From CAVXFL01 sp963761015 (GTDB lineage: Bacteria; Pseudomonadota; Alphaproteobacteria; Acetobacterales; Acetobacteraceae): a stretch of DNA of 64,000 nt. The stretch covers positions 372,001 through 436,000 of the forward strand of contig CAVXFL010000020.1 in NCBI GenBank assembly GCA_963761015.1. Reading direction: 5' to 3'. A model generated the notes under the pieces. The model was not told where the DNA came from. It did no database searches and worked only from the letters and a program-made list of their open reading frames with translations. Made by a program: the position numbers and the translations under genes. Below, piece by piece: positions 9,184 to 18,225 of the stretch. The stretch's first letter is position 1. Each line of letters opens with the position of its first letter.

Positions 9184-10647
9184 GCCGCGCCGCCCGCCCG
9201 CCGCACGGCGGGCGCGATCGGCGCGGCGGCCGGCGCGGGCGAGCGCAGCGCGGCCAACTGCTCCGGCAGCGCCTGCGCCCAATTCGTGATGTTGCCGGCG
9301 CCGAGGCAGACCACGTAGTCGCCCGCCTTGGCGATGGCCTGCACCATTTCCGCCAGGTGCTCGGGAGCGGGCAGCGGCACCACGCTGCGATGGCCGTTGG
9401 CGCGCAGACCCTCGACCAGCGCGTCGCGATCGACGCCCGGGATCGGCGCCTCGCCCGCCGGATAGACGTCGGCCACGATCACCGTGCCGGCGTCGTTCAT
9501 GCAGGTGCAGAACTCGTCGAACAGCGAATGCAGCCGGGTGAAACGGTGCGGCTGCACCACGGCGACGACGTTGCGCGCGCCGGCCTGCCGAGCCGCCTTC
9601 AGCACCGCGGCGATCTCCACCGGGTGATGGCCGTAGTCGTCGATGATGGTGACTCCACCGACCTCGCCCGTCTTGGTGAAGCGCCGCTTCACGCCGCGGA
9701 AGCCGGCGAACGCGCCGCGCAACGTTTCGTCGGGGATTTCCATTTCGGCCCCGATGGCGACGGCGGCGAGCGCGTTCAGCACGTTGTGCGCGCCCAGCAT
9801 CGGCAACCGGAACGGCCCCATCCGGCGCGAGCGGTTGCGCAACCGATCCGTCAGCGCCACCTCGAACGTCGAGCCCAGCTTGTCGGCGATCACGCGCTCG
9901 GCACGCACCTCGGCCTGCGGCGAGAAGCCGTAGGTGACGATGCGGTGGTCCGAGAGATGCGGGATCATCTGTTGCACCGCCGGATGGTCGATGCACAGCA
10001 CCGCGAAACCGTAGAACGGCACGCCGGCGACGAACTGGTGGTAGCCGGCGGCCATCGCGTCCACCGTGCCCCAGTGATCGAGATGCTCGGCATCCATGTT
10101 GGTGACGACCGCGACCACCGCGGGCAGGCGCAGAAAGCTGCCATCGCTTTCGTCCGCCTCGACCACCATCCAATCGCCCGTACCGAGTTCGCGTGTTCGT
10201 CCCGTAGGCATTGATAATGCCGCCGTTGATCACGGTCGGATCGAGCCCGGCCGCTTCCAGAACGGCGGCGACCAGGCTGGTGGTGGTGGTCTTGCCGTGC
10301 GTGCCGCCGACGGCGATGGACCATTTCAGCCGCATCAGTTCGGCGAGCATTTCCGCGCGCCGGACCACCGGAATGAAGCGGGCGCGCGCCGCGGCGACCT
10401 CCGGATTGTCGCGCTTGACCGCGCTGGAGACGACCACCACGCGCGCGCTGTCGAGGTTGGCCGGGTCGTGGCCGATCGCGACGGGGATCCCGGCCTGGCG
10501 CAGGCGGCGGACATTGGCGTTGTCCGCGATATCGCTGCCCTGCACCGTGTAGCCGAGAGTGTGCAGCACCTCGGCGATTCCGGACATGCCGATACCGCCG
10601 ATGCCGACGAAATGCAGCGGGCCGATGTTGAGCGGAAGCGCCCTCAC
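9180..10647 (-). CDS. murC: UDP-N-acetylmuramate--L-alanine ligase MurC (single-base frameshift)
   Basis: Would be 488 aa. It adds L-Ala to UDP-MurNAc. The N-terminal part (LHFVGIGGIGMSGIAEVL, ATP loop VGGTHGKTTTTSLV, INGGIINAYGTN) reads from GTG 10647, which overlaps the murG stop as GTGA. The C-terminal part (GTGDWMVVEADESDGSFL, DDYGHHPVEIAAVLKAAR, VVAVVQPHRFTRL) is in another frame. Dropping one base of the doubled A (TT at 10188-10189 on the + strand) restores a continuous enzyme through R-L-G-T-G-D-W. MurC is essential and both halves are perfectly conserved, so this looks like a base-call error rather than a dead gene. Confidence 0.9.
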
Positions 10648-11780
10648 GCGAGGGCCTCCATCAGCGCCGGGGCGGGTTCGCGCGCCTCGATCAAATCGGC
10701 GAGCACGTCGGCCAGGCGCGCGGCGGCGTCCCGCCGTCCCGCCCTCATCGCCGCCGCTGCGGCGCGCGCCAGTTGGTCCGGGTCGGCAAGCAATTGCGCC
10801 AGGCGCTGCGACAGCGCCTCGGCCGTGAACCCGCGCTGATCGATGGTCCAGGCAGCGCCGGACGCCGCCAGAAACCGCGCGTTGGCGGATTGGTGGTCGT
10901 CGATCGCGCCGGGCAGCGGCACCAGGATGGCCGGCCGCCCCATGGCGGCAAGCTCGGCGACCGTTGAGGCGCCGGCGCGCGCTATCACCAGATGCGCGGC
11001 TTCCATCCGCTCCGGCACGTCGGAAAAGAAAGTTTCGGTGTCGGCGGGAATGACCGCGGCCGTGTAGGTAGCGCGCACGCGGGCCACGTCCTCCTTGCGG
11101 CATTGCTGCGTGACGTGAAGGCGCCCGCGCAGGCCCGCCGGCAGGCGGGTCAGCGCCGAGGGCACCATTTCGCTCAGCACGCGCGCGCCGAGCGATCCGC
11201 CGAGCACCAGCAGTCGGATCGGCCCCTCGTCGCCGGGCGGCGCGTACGGTTTCGCGCCGAAGGCCGAACGAACCGGATTGCCGGTGACGACGCACTGCGC
11301 CCGCTTCGGCACGCGCGTCGTTTCCGGAAAACTCAGCGCCAGCCGGTCGGCATGGCGCGCGAGAAAACGGTTGGCGCGGCCGAGCACCGCGTTCTGCTCG
11401 TGCAATACCACGGCCGGCCGCCGCGCGAGCAGGCGCGTCGCCAGCACCGGCGCGACCGACGGATAGCCGCCGAATGCGACCACGACCTCGGGTTCGAGTT
11501 CGGCGAGAATCGCGCGCGCCTGCAACGTGCCGGCGGCGAGCGCGGCGAGCGCGGCCGCGCCGCGCAGCGGGCCGCGCCCGGCGATGCCCGCGCCCATGAT
11601 CATGAACCGCTCGCGTCCGCGGAACACCGGGCTGTCCATGCTGCTCGACCGCGCATCCGCCAGCAGCACGATGCGCCGGCTGCGCCGCGCCAGTTCCGTG
11701 GCCAGCGCCTCGGACGGGAACGTATGCCCGCCGGTGCCGCCGGCGGCGATCACGATCGGCCGCGTCGGGTCGCCTCTCAT
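10644..11780 (-). CDS. murG: Lipid II synthase MurG (GlcNAc transferase)
   Basis: 378 aa GT28 enzyme transferring GlcNAc from UDP-GlcNAc to lipid I at the inner face of the membrane. N-terminal glycine loop IVIAAGGTGGHTFPSEALA (residues ~9-27), then AFGGYPSVAPVLA, VLHEQNAVLGRANR and VTGNPVR; in the C-terminal half GGSLGARVLSEMVP, IARAGASTVAELAAMGRPAILVPLP and DDHQSANARFL bind the UDP-sugar. The ATG at 11780 overlaps the ftsW stop (ATGA). A long in-frame extension upstream is an antisense artefact of ftsW. Confidence 0.96.
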   Translation of the reverse strand: MRGDPTRPIVIAAGGTGGHTFPSEALATELARRSRRIVLLADARSSSMDSPVFRGRERFMIMGAGIAGRGPLRGAAALAALAAGTLQARAILAELEPEVVVAFGGYPSVAPVLATRLLARRPAVVLHEQNAVLGRANRFLARHADRLALSFPETTRVPKRAQCVVTGNPVRSAFGAKPYAPPGDEGPIRLLVLGGSLGARVLSEMVPSALTRLPAGLRGRLHVTQQCRKEDVARVRATYTAAVIPADTETFFSDVPERMEAAHLVIARAGASTVAELAAMGRPAILVPLPGAIDDHQSANARFLAASGAAWTIDQRGFTAEALSQRLAQLLADPDQLARAAAAAMRAGRRDAAARLADVLADLIEAREPAPALMEALA

Positions 11781-12898
11781 GCCGCGTCCCCGTGATGGCG
11801 CCGCCGCGTCAAGGCCAGCAGCATGCCCATCTCCAGCGCGACGGCGAGCACCGAGGAGCCGCCGTAGGAGATAAACGGCAGGGTCATTCCCTTGGTCGGG
11901 ATCAGATGAAGCGTGGAAGCCATGTTCACGAAAGCCTGCAATCCGAAGCTGGTGACGAGACCGGATGCCGCGAGCACGATGAACAGATCGTTCTCCTCGC
12001 GGAGTCGCAGCAAGCCGCGCGTGACGACGAAGGCGAAAACGCCCAGGACCAGCAGGCAGACCACCATGCCGAATTCCTCGCCGGTCACGGCGTAGACGAA
12101 GTCGGCATGCGCGTCGGGAAGAATATCTTTCACGCGACCTTCGCCGGGGCCGCGCCCGAACAGCCCGCCGTTGCCGAACGCCTGCAACGCCGTCGTGACC
12201 TGGTAATGATCGCCGACGGCCGGATCGAGGAAGCGCTGCACGCGACTTTGCACGTGCGGAAAGATGAAATACGCGCCCACGCCCGCGCCGGCCATCGCGG
12301 CGATTCCGGCGGCCACCAGAAACAGATTGACACCGGCCACGAACAACTGGGCGAGAAACACCGCGGTCACGACGGTGAGCATCCCGATATCCGGCTGCGC
12401 CTTCAGCACGAGCAGGATCGGGGCGAACAGGCCGAGCGCGATCAGAGTTCCGGGAAAGCGCCGTGTCCGCCGGCCCTCCGCGATCAGCCAGGCTGCCAGC
12501 ACGGCGAAACACGGTTTCAAGAACTCGCTCGGCTGGATGGACAGGCCGGGCAGCGCGATCCAGCGCCGCGCGCCCTTGATCTCGACGCCCATGACCAGCG
12601 TCATCGCGGTCAGGACGAACGCGACGATGCAGCCGATAAGCGCCAACCGCCGTACGCTGCGCGGCGTCAGCAGCGAAACCGCGACCACGATCGAGGCGGC
12701 CACGGCGAGGAAGGCGACCTGCTTCAGAATCAGCGTGTCGCGCGACTGGCCGATCCGTTCCGCGACCGCCGGGCTCGCCGCCAACATCATAACGTAGCCA
12801 AAACAGATCAAGACGCCGACGGCGAACAGCGTCCAGCGATCGACCGTCCACCACCAGCGCCCGAGCAGCGAGGTGTCGCGGCGCGACAGCGCGGGCAT
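11777..12898 (-). CDS. ftsW: Peptidoglycan glycosyltransferase FtsW
   Basis: 373 aa SEDS-family polymerase with about ten membrane segments that builds septal glycan strands together with FtsI. Signatures: KGARRWIALPGLSIQPSEFLK, KAQPDIGMLTVV, QVTTALQAFGNGGLFGRGPGEGR, LPDAHADFVYAVTGEEFG (with the catalytic Asp region) and LPFISYGGSSVLA. ATG 12898 is chosen at the TGATG junction with murD; earlier in-frame codons would add 58 non-conserved residues lying inside murD. Confidence 0.95.
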   Translation of the reverse strand: MPALSRRDTSLLGRWWWTVDRWTLFAVGVLICFGYVMMLAASPAVAERIGQSRDTLILKQVAFLAVAASIVVAVSLLTPRSVRRLALIGCIVAFVLTAMTLVMGVEIKGARRWIALPGLSIQPSEFLKPCFAVLAAWLIAEGRRTRRFPGTLIALGLFAPILLVLKAQPDIGMLTVVTAVFLAQLFVAGVNLFLVAAGIAAMAGAGVGAYFIFPHVQSRVQRFLDPAVGDHYQVTTALQAFGNGGLFGRGPGEGRVKDILPDAHADFVYAVTGEEFGMVVCLLVLGVFAFVVTRGLLRLREENDLFIVLAASGLVTSFGLQAFVNMASTLHLIPTKGMTLPFISYGGSSVLAVALEMGMLLALTRRRHHGDAA

Positions 12899-14295
12899 CA
12901 GGCGCTCTCCGCCACGGCAGGTTGCGGCCGCGCTGCGTCCGCATCCGCCATCGCGCGGACCAGTTCGCGAAAACGATCGCCGCGCGCGTCGAACCCGCTG
13001 AACTGATCGAAACTCGCGCAAGCCGGCGACAGCAGCACCACGGCATCGTGCCGCCGAGCGGCGCTCCAGCACTCGGCAACCGCCGCGTCCAGCGTGCCCA
13101 CCACACGGTGCGGAACGCCAGCCTCGGCCAGCGTGCGCGCGAGCATCGGCGCGTCGCGGCCGATCAGCAATGCCTCGGCGATGCGCGGGAAGAACGGCGC
13201 GAGCGACTCGATCCCGCCCTCCTTCGCCATCCCGCCGGCAATCCAGACGATGCGGTCGTAGCAGGCGAGGGCACGCGAAGCGGCGTCGGCGTTCGTGGCC
13301 TTGCTGTCGTTCACGAACAGCACGCCACCGATCCGCGCCACGCGTTCCTGCCGGTGCGGCAAGCCAGGGAAACTTGCGATGCCGCGCGCGATCGCCGTGT
13401 GCGGCACGCCGAGCGCTGTCGCCATCGCGACGGCGGCGGCGGCGTTCTGCGCATTGTGCGCGCCGGGCAGGGCAGCGGCCGTGGCCATGTCGAGAATCGG
13501 CCCGTCCGAGTCGCGCAGAACGCCGCGCTCGCAGCAGAAGTCCGCCGCGCGCGCGCCCGACACCGTGACCACGATCCGGCCGCGCAACGCCGCAGCCATC
13601 GCCGCCGAGCGCGCGTCGTCGATGCCGATCACCGCGGTGTCCCCGGCGCGCTGGCGGTCGAACACCGACCGCTTCGCCGCGACATAGCCGTCCATGTCGC
13701 CGTGGCGATCCAGGTGGTCGGGACTGATGTTGAGCATCGCCGCGACATCGAAGCGGAGTGACGCGAGTCGCTCCAACATATAACTGGACATCTCCAGCAC
13801 GTACACGCCGCCGTCATCGAGCAGCGGCAGCGCCAGCGCGGGCGTGCCGAGATTGCCGCCCGCCGCCGCCGCCCGTCCGCTCGTTTGCAGGATGTGCGCG
13901 AGCAGCGCGGTCGTGGTGGACTTGCCGTTGGTTCCGGTGATGCCGGCGAAAAGCGCGCCTGAACCCGCCGCGCGCACCGCGCGAAACAGCAGTTCCGCGT
14001 CGGACAGGATCGGCACACCGGCCGCGCGGGCCGCCTCGGCGATCGGGTGCGGCGCCGGAAGGTGATGCGGAATCCCCGGCGACAGCACCAGCGCATCGAA
14101 CGCGAATTTCGGTCCCAGCGGGTTGCCGATCGCGATCCCGGCGCGTGCCGCGGCGGCGCGGGCCGGCTCCGAATCGTCCCAGGCCTGAAACTCCGCGCCC
14201 ATCTCGCCAAGCGCGCGCGCCACGGGAAAGCCGTTGCGGCCGAGCCCGACCACGGCGAATCGCTGGCCGGCGAAAACAGCGGGAAACGCGCTCAT
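12898..14295 (-). CDS. murD: UDP-N-acetylmuramoylalanine--D-glutamate ligase MurD
   Basis: 465 aa. It adds D-Glu to UDP-MurNAc-L-Ala. Seen are an N-terminal nucleotide-binding domain (FAVVGLGRNGFPVARALGEMG), the ATP loop GITGTNGKSTTTALLAHIL, EMSSYMLERL, NISPDHLDRHGDMDGY, and the C-terminal-domain motifs FVNDSKATNADAASRAL and LLSPACASFDQFSGFDARGDRF. The ATG at 14295 overlaps the mraY stop (ATGA). Confidence 0.96.
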   Translation of the reverse strand: MSAFPAVFAGQRFAVVGLGRNGFPVARALGEMGAEFQAWDDSEPARAAAARAGIAIGNPLGPKFAFDALVLSPGIPHHLPAPHPIAEAARAAGVPILSDAELLFRAVRAAGSGALFAGITGTNGKSTTTALLAHILQTSGRAAAAGGNLGTPALALPLLDDGGVYVLEMSSYMLERLASLRFDVAAMLNISPDHLDRHGDMDGYVAAKRSVFDRQRAGDTAVIGIDDARSAAMAAALRGRIVVTVSGARAADFCCERGVLRDSDGPILDMATAAALPGAHNAQNAAAAVAMATALGVPHTAIARGIASFPGLPHRQERVARIGGVLFVNDSKATNADAASRALACYDRIVWIAGGMAKEGGIESLAPFFPRIAEALLIGRDAPMLARTLAEAGVPHRVVGTLDAAVAECWSAARRHDAVVLLSPACASFDQFSGFDARGDRFRELVRAMADADAARPQPAVAESA

Positions 14296-15380
14296 CGGAT
14301 CTTCAGTGTCGCCAGCCCGGCGAGTGCCAGGATCATCGAAATGATCCAGAAGCGGATCACGATGGTCGGTTCGGCCCAGCCCTTCTTCTCGAAATGATGA
14401 TGCAGCGGCGCCATCAGGAACACGCGCCGTCCGGTGCGCTTGAACCAGAACACCTGCACGATGACGGAGACCGTCTCGACCACGAACAAGCCGCCCACGA
14501 TGGCGAGAACGATCTCGTGCTTGGTCGCGACCGCCACGGCGCCGAGCGCGCCGCCGAGCGCCAGGCTGCCGGTATCGCCCATGAAGACGGCGGCGGGCGG
14601 GGCGTTGAACCACAGGAAGCCCAATCCCGCGCCGATCAGCGCGGAGCAGAACACGCCGAGTTCGCCGACACCGGGCACCGGATGCAGTTGCAGGTAGTCG
14701 GCGAAGATGCGGTTGCCGACGAGATAGGCGATCAGCGCGAACACGCCCGCCGCGATGATGGTCGGCACGATCGCCAGCCCGTCCAGCCCGTCGGTGAGAT
14801 TCACCGCGTTGGACGCGCCCATCATCACCAGCGCGCCCCATAGCGGGAACGCGTAGCCGAGCGGGATCAGCACGTCCTTGAACACCGGCAGGGCGAGCCC
14901 CGTGGCGAGTGGCGGGTGCATGAACCGCGCGATCCAGATCGTCGCGCCGAGGCCGAGCAGCGCCTGCCCGAGCAGCTTGCCGCGCCCGGCCAGCCCGCGC
15001 GAACTGCGGCTCGTGAGCTTCAGGTAATCATCCGCGAAGCCGAGCGCGCCGTAGCCGACGGTGACGAACAGCACCGCCCAGATGAAGCCGTTGTGCAGAT
15101 TGGCCCAAAGCAGCGTCGAAATGACCAGCGCCGATAGAATGAGCACCCCGCCCATGGTCGGCGTGCCCTTCTTCTCGATCAGATGCCGCTCCGGACCGTC
15201 CAGGCGGATCGGCTGGCCTTGGCGCTGCAACGATTTCAGCCGGCGGATCAGCGGCGGGCCGATCACGAAACTCACGATCAGCGCCGTCACGCACGCCCCG
15301 CCCGAGCGGAACGTCAAATAGCGGAACAGATTCGCCAGGGGGGAATGATCCCCGTAGAGATGCGCGAAATCGTACAGCAT
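14292..15380 (-). CDS. mraY: Phospho-N-acetylmuramoyl-pentapeptide transferase MraY
   Basis: 362 aa integral membrane enzyme with about ten helices that makes lipid I from UDP-MurNAc-pentapeptide and undecaprenyl phosphate. Motifs: EKKGTPTMGGVLIL, ALGFADDYLKL (Mg-binding Asp pair), NAVNLTDGLDGLA, VFMGDTGSLALGG and APLHHHFEKKGW. It begins one base after the murF stop. Confidence 0.97.
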   Translation of the reverse strand: MLYDFAHLYGDHSPLANLFRYLTFRSGGACVTALIVSFVIGPPLIRRLKSLQRQGQPIRLDGPERHLIEKKGTPTMGGVLILSALVISTLLWANLHNGFIWAVLFVTVGYGALGFADDYLKLTSRSSRGLAGRGKLLGQALLGLGATIWIARFMHPPLATGLALPVFKDVLIPLGYAFPLWGALVMMGASNAVNLTDGLDGLAIVPTIIAAGVFALIAYLVGNRIFADYLQLHPVPGVGELGVFCSALIGAGLGFLWFNAPPAAVFMGDTGSLALGGALGAVAVATKHEIVLAIVGGLFVVETVSVIVQVFWFKRTGRRVFLMAPLHHHFEKKGWAEPTIVIRFWIISMILALAGLATLKIR

Positions 15381-15381
15381 T

Positions 15382-16750
15382 TCAGCGCGTCCCTCGCTCC
15401 AGGGCCGCGACGATCAGGCCCATGCGGCTGCCGAGACTGCCCTTGACCAGAACCGCGTCGCCGGCGGCCACGGCGGCGGCGGCGATCGGAGCCAGCGCCG
15501 CCGAGTCCGGCGCCCAGGCGCCGCGCCGATCCGGCGCGACCGCCTCGAACAGGTGGCGCATCAACGGACCGCAGGCGAACAGAACGTCCGCGTTGCGCGT
15601 CACCGCCTCCGCGAGCCCGGCATGCTCGGCCGCTCCGGCCTCGCCCAGTTCCAGCATGTCGCCGAGCACCGCGACGCGGCGCGCGGCCGGTTGCAGCGAC
15701 AGAACGTCCAGGGCGGCGCCGACCGAGGCCGGCGAGGCGTTGTAGCTCTCGTCGAGCAGCAGCGCCTCGCCGCCGCCGACGGCGATGTTGCGCCGCGCGC
15801 CGCGTCCGGTAAGGGCGCCGAATCCGGCCAGTTCCGCTGACCGCGCGTCGCGCGTCGAAGCCGAGCGCCTCGGTCGCCGCGAGCGCGGCGAGCGCGTTGC
15901 TCACCATGTGCCAGCCCGGCGCGCCGATGCGGAAATCGTGGCTCCAGCCGCCGATCCAGGCAATCACGTCGGTGCCCTCGGCATCGTAGTCGAGCGCGAT
16001 CAGCCGCGCCCGCCCGCCCATGCCGAACAGCATCACGCGCGCGCCGCCGGCCACGTCGACGAGCCGCGGCAACAGCGGGGAATTGCTCGGCAACACCGCA
16101 GTTCCGCCGGGCGTCAACCCTTCGCAGATCGTCGCCTTCTCGTCGGCGATCGCCTCGATGCTGCCGAGATGGCCGATATGCGCCGGGGCGATCGCGGTGA
16201 TGACGGCGACATCCGGGCGCGCGAGACGCGACAGCGGCGCGATCTCTCCCGGATGGTTCATGCCGATTTCCACCACCGCCACGCCGGCGTTCCAGGGCAG
16301 CCGCGCGAGCGTCAGCGGCACGCCCCAGTGATTGTTGTGCGAGGCTTCCGCGACATGCACGGCGGTCTGCGGCGCCAGCAGGGCGCGCAGCATTTCCTTC
16401 GTCGTGGTCTTGCCGACGCTGCCGGTGATCGCGGCGAGGCGGCCGGTGAAGCGGTCGCGCGCGAACGCGGCCAGCCCGCGCAGCCCGTCCAAGGTATCGC
16501 GCACCAGCAACAGCTTCGCATCCGTCGGCAGCCCGCGCGGCATCCGATGCGCCATCGCGCCCGCCGCGCCCTTGGCCAGCGCATCGGCAATGTGATCGTG
16601 GCCGTCGCCGCGGTCGCCGACCAGCGCGACGAACAGATCGCCGGGCTCGAGCGTGCGCGAATCGATCGACACGCCGGTCGCCGCGAACGGCGCGGTCAGC
16701 TCGCCGCCGGTCGCGGCGGCCAGTTCTTCGGCATCCCAGAGCGCCGTCAC
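15382..16750 (-). CDS. murF: UDP-MurNAc-tripeptide--D-Ala-D-Ala ligase MurF (single-base frameshift)
   Basis: Would be 455 aa. It adds D-Ala-D-Ala to the stem peptide. From GTG 16750 (GTGA overlap with the murE stop) the frame carries SIDSRTLEPGDLFVAL, ITGSVGKTTTKEMLRALL, SHNNHWGVPLTLA and EIGMNHPGEI. After EALGFDARRAVS the frame breaks; dropping one base of the CC at 15834-15835 (+ strand) gives SELAGFGALTGRGARR and then VLGDMLELGEAGAAEHAGLAEAV and VLVKGSLGSRMGLIV at the C-terminus. Both halves are intact family sequence, so a base-call error is the simplest explanation in this essential gene. Confidence 0.9.
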
Positions 16751-18225
16751 GGGGCACCCGCCAGACGGCGCACGACCGCGACATCGTCGAACGGCAGCAC
16801 GGTCGATCCGACGATCTGGCCCTGCTCGTGACCCTTGCCGGCCACCGCCAGCACGTCGCCGGGGCGAAGCTCCCCGAGCGCCGCCGCGATAGCCGCCTCG
16901 CGACCGGCGATTTCGCGGGCGCCCGGGCAGCCGGCGAGTACGGCGGCGCGGATCGCCGCCGGGTCCTCGCCGCGCGGGTTGTCGTCGGTGACGATCAGCG
17001 CATCGGCGTGTCGCGCCGCGGCCGCGCCCATCAGCGGACGCTTGCCGGGATCGCGGTCGCCGCCCGCGCCAAACAGCACGTGCAGCCGGCCGGCGGTGTG
17101 CGGGCGCAGCGCGGTGAGCAGCCGCTCCAAGGCGTCCGGCGTGTGGGCGTAGTCCACGTAGACGGCGGCGCCGTTCGGCAGCCGAACCGCCAACTGCATG
17201 CGCCCGCGCACGCCGACAAGGCGGGGGAGAAAATCGAGCGCCCGTTCCTCGCCGAGCGCCAACGCCAGCGCCGCCGCGAGCAGCGCGTTGTCCGCCTGGA
17301 ACCGACCCGGAAGCGCGAGGTCGATGCCGCGCTTCGTGCCGCGTACGTCCAGCTCCAGCGCCTGCCCATCGGGCCGGGGCACCGCGCGGATCAGGCGGAT
17401 CGCCGTTCCCGTTTCGCCGACGGTGCCAAGATCGAGCCGGCGGCGCGATGCGATGTCGCGAACCGCCGCCATCGTCGTCGGATCCAGGTCGGAATGCACG
17501 ATCGCCGGGGCGCCTTCGGGCAGCAACTCGCTGAACAGCCGCAACTTCGCGCGCCGATAGGCGTGCTCGGTGCGGTGATAATCCAGATGGTCGCGGGTGA
17601 AATTCGTGAACCCGCCGGCGGCCAGCCGCACGCCATCGAGCCGAAACTGATCGAGCCCGTGCGAGGACGCTTCCATCGCCGCGTGCCGCACGCCGCGCCG
17701 CGCCAGCTCCGCCAGGGTCTCCGCCAACGCCACCGGATCGGGGGTGGTCAGCCCGGTGGTGGTGGTTGAAGTGCCCGGCGCGATCACGCCGAGCGTGCCG
17801 AGGCTGGCGGCCGGGTGGCCCGCCAAGCTCCAGATCTGGCGAAGGAAATCGACGGTGCTGGTCTTGCCGTTGGTGCCGGTGACTGCGGCGATCAGCTCGG
17901 GCTGCGGCCCGGCCAGTTCCGCCGCCATGCGCGCCAGCACCCGGCGCGGTTCCCGATCCGTGACCAGCGGGCGCGCGGGAACGTCGCGCGGCCAAGCGGT
18001 GCCTTCGGGCGCGAGCACCGCGACCGCCCCGCGGCTCACGGCCTCACCGATGAACGAGCGGCCGTCAACCCGCGCGCCCGGCAGCGCGGCGAACAGGAAG
18101 CCGGCCGCCACGCGGCGGCTGTCGGCGGTGACACCACGGATGTCCAGCCCGCCGGACACCGGCCCCAGGCTGCCGTCGCGGCGATGTCCTTCCAAGGCCG
18201 CCAGCATCAGATCACCGAACCGCAA
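16747..18225 (-). CDS. murE: UDP-MurNAc-L-Ala-D-Glu--meso-diaminopimelate ligase MurE
   Basis: 492 aa. Motifs: GVTADSRRVAAGFLFAALPG, ATP loop AVTGTNGKTSTVDFL, TTGLTTPDPVALAETL, MEASSHGLDQFRLDGV, FTNFTRDHLDYHRT, VDYAHTPDALERLL and GAGGDRDPGKRPLMG. The segment DDNPRGEDP contains the DNPR motif that selects meso-diaminopimelate over lysine, so the wall is of the mDAP type. The start overlaps the ftsI stop by 14 bp. Confidence 0.96.
   Translation of the reverse strand: MRFGDLMLAALEGHRRDGSLGPVSGGLDIRGVTADSRRVAAGFLFAALPGARVDGRSFIGEAVSRGAVAVLAPEGTAWPRDVPARPLVTDREPRRVLARMAAELAGPQPELIAAVTGTNGKTSTVDFLRQIWSLAGHPAASLGTLGVIAPGTSTTTTGLTTPDPVALAETLAELARRGVRHAAMEASSHGLDQFRLDGVRLAAGGFTNFTRDHLDYHRTEHAYRRAKLRLFSELLPEGAPAIVHSDLDPTTMAAVRDIASRRRLDLGTVGETGTAIRLIRAVPRPDGQALELDVRGTKRGIDLALPGRFQADNALLAAALALALGEERALDFLPRLVGVRGRMQLAVRLPNGAAVYVDYAHTPDALERLLTALRPHTAGRLHVLFGAGGDRDPGKRPLMGAAAARHADALIVTDDNPRGEDPAAIRAAVLAGCPGAREIAGREAAIAAALGELRPGDVLAVAGKGHEQGQIVGSTVLPFDDVAVVRRLAGAP

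Noticed and set aside
9180..10647. murC as a pseudogene
   Set aside because: Both halves are fully conserved and the gene is essential; a single extra base in a doubled A is more likely an error.
8221..11295. 1024-codon - strand frame read as one protein
   Set aside because: It joins murG-antisense residues, the murC N-terminal half and murB by chance; the true genes are separated by GTGA and ATGA junctions and the murC shift.
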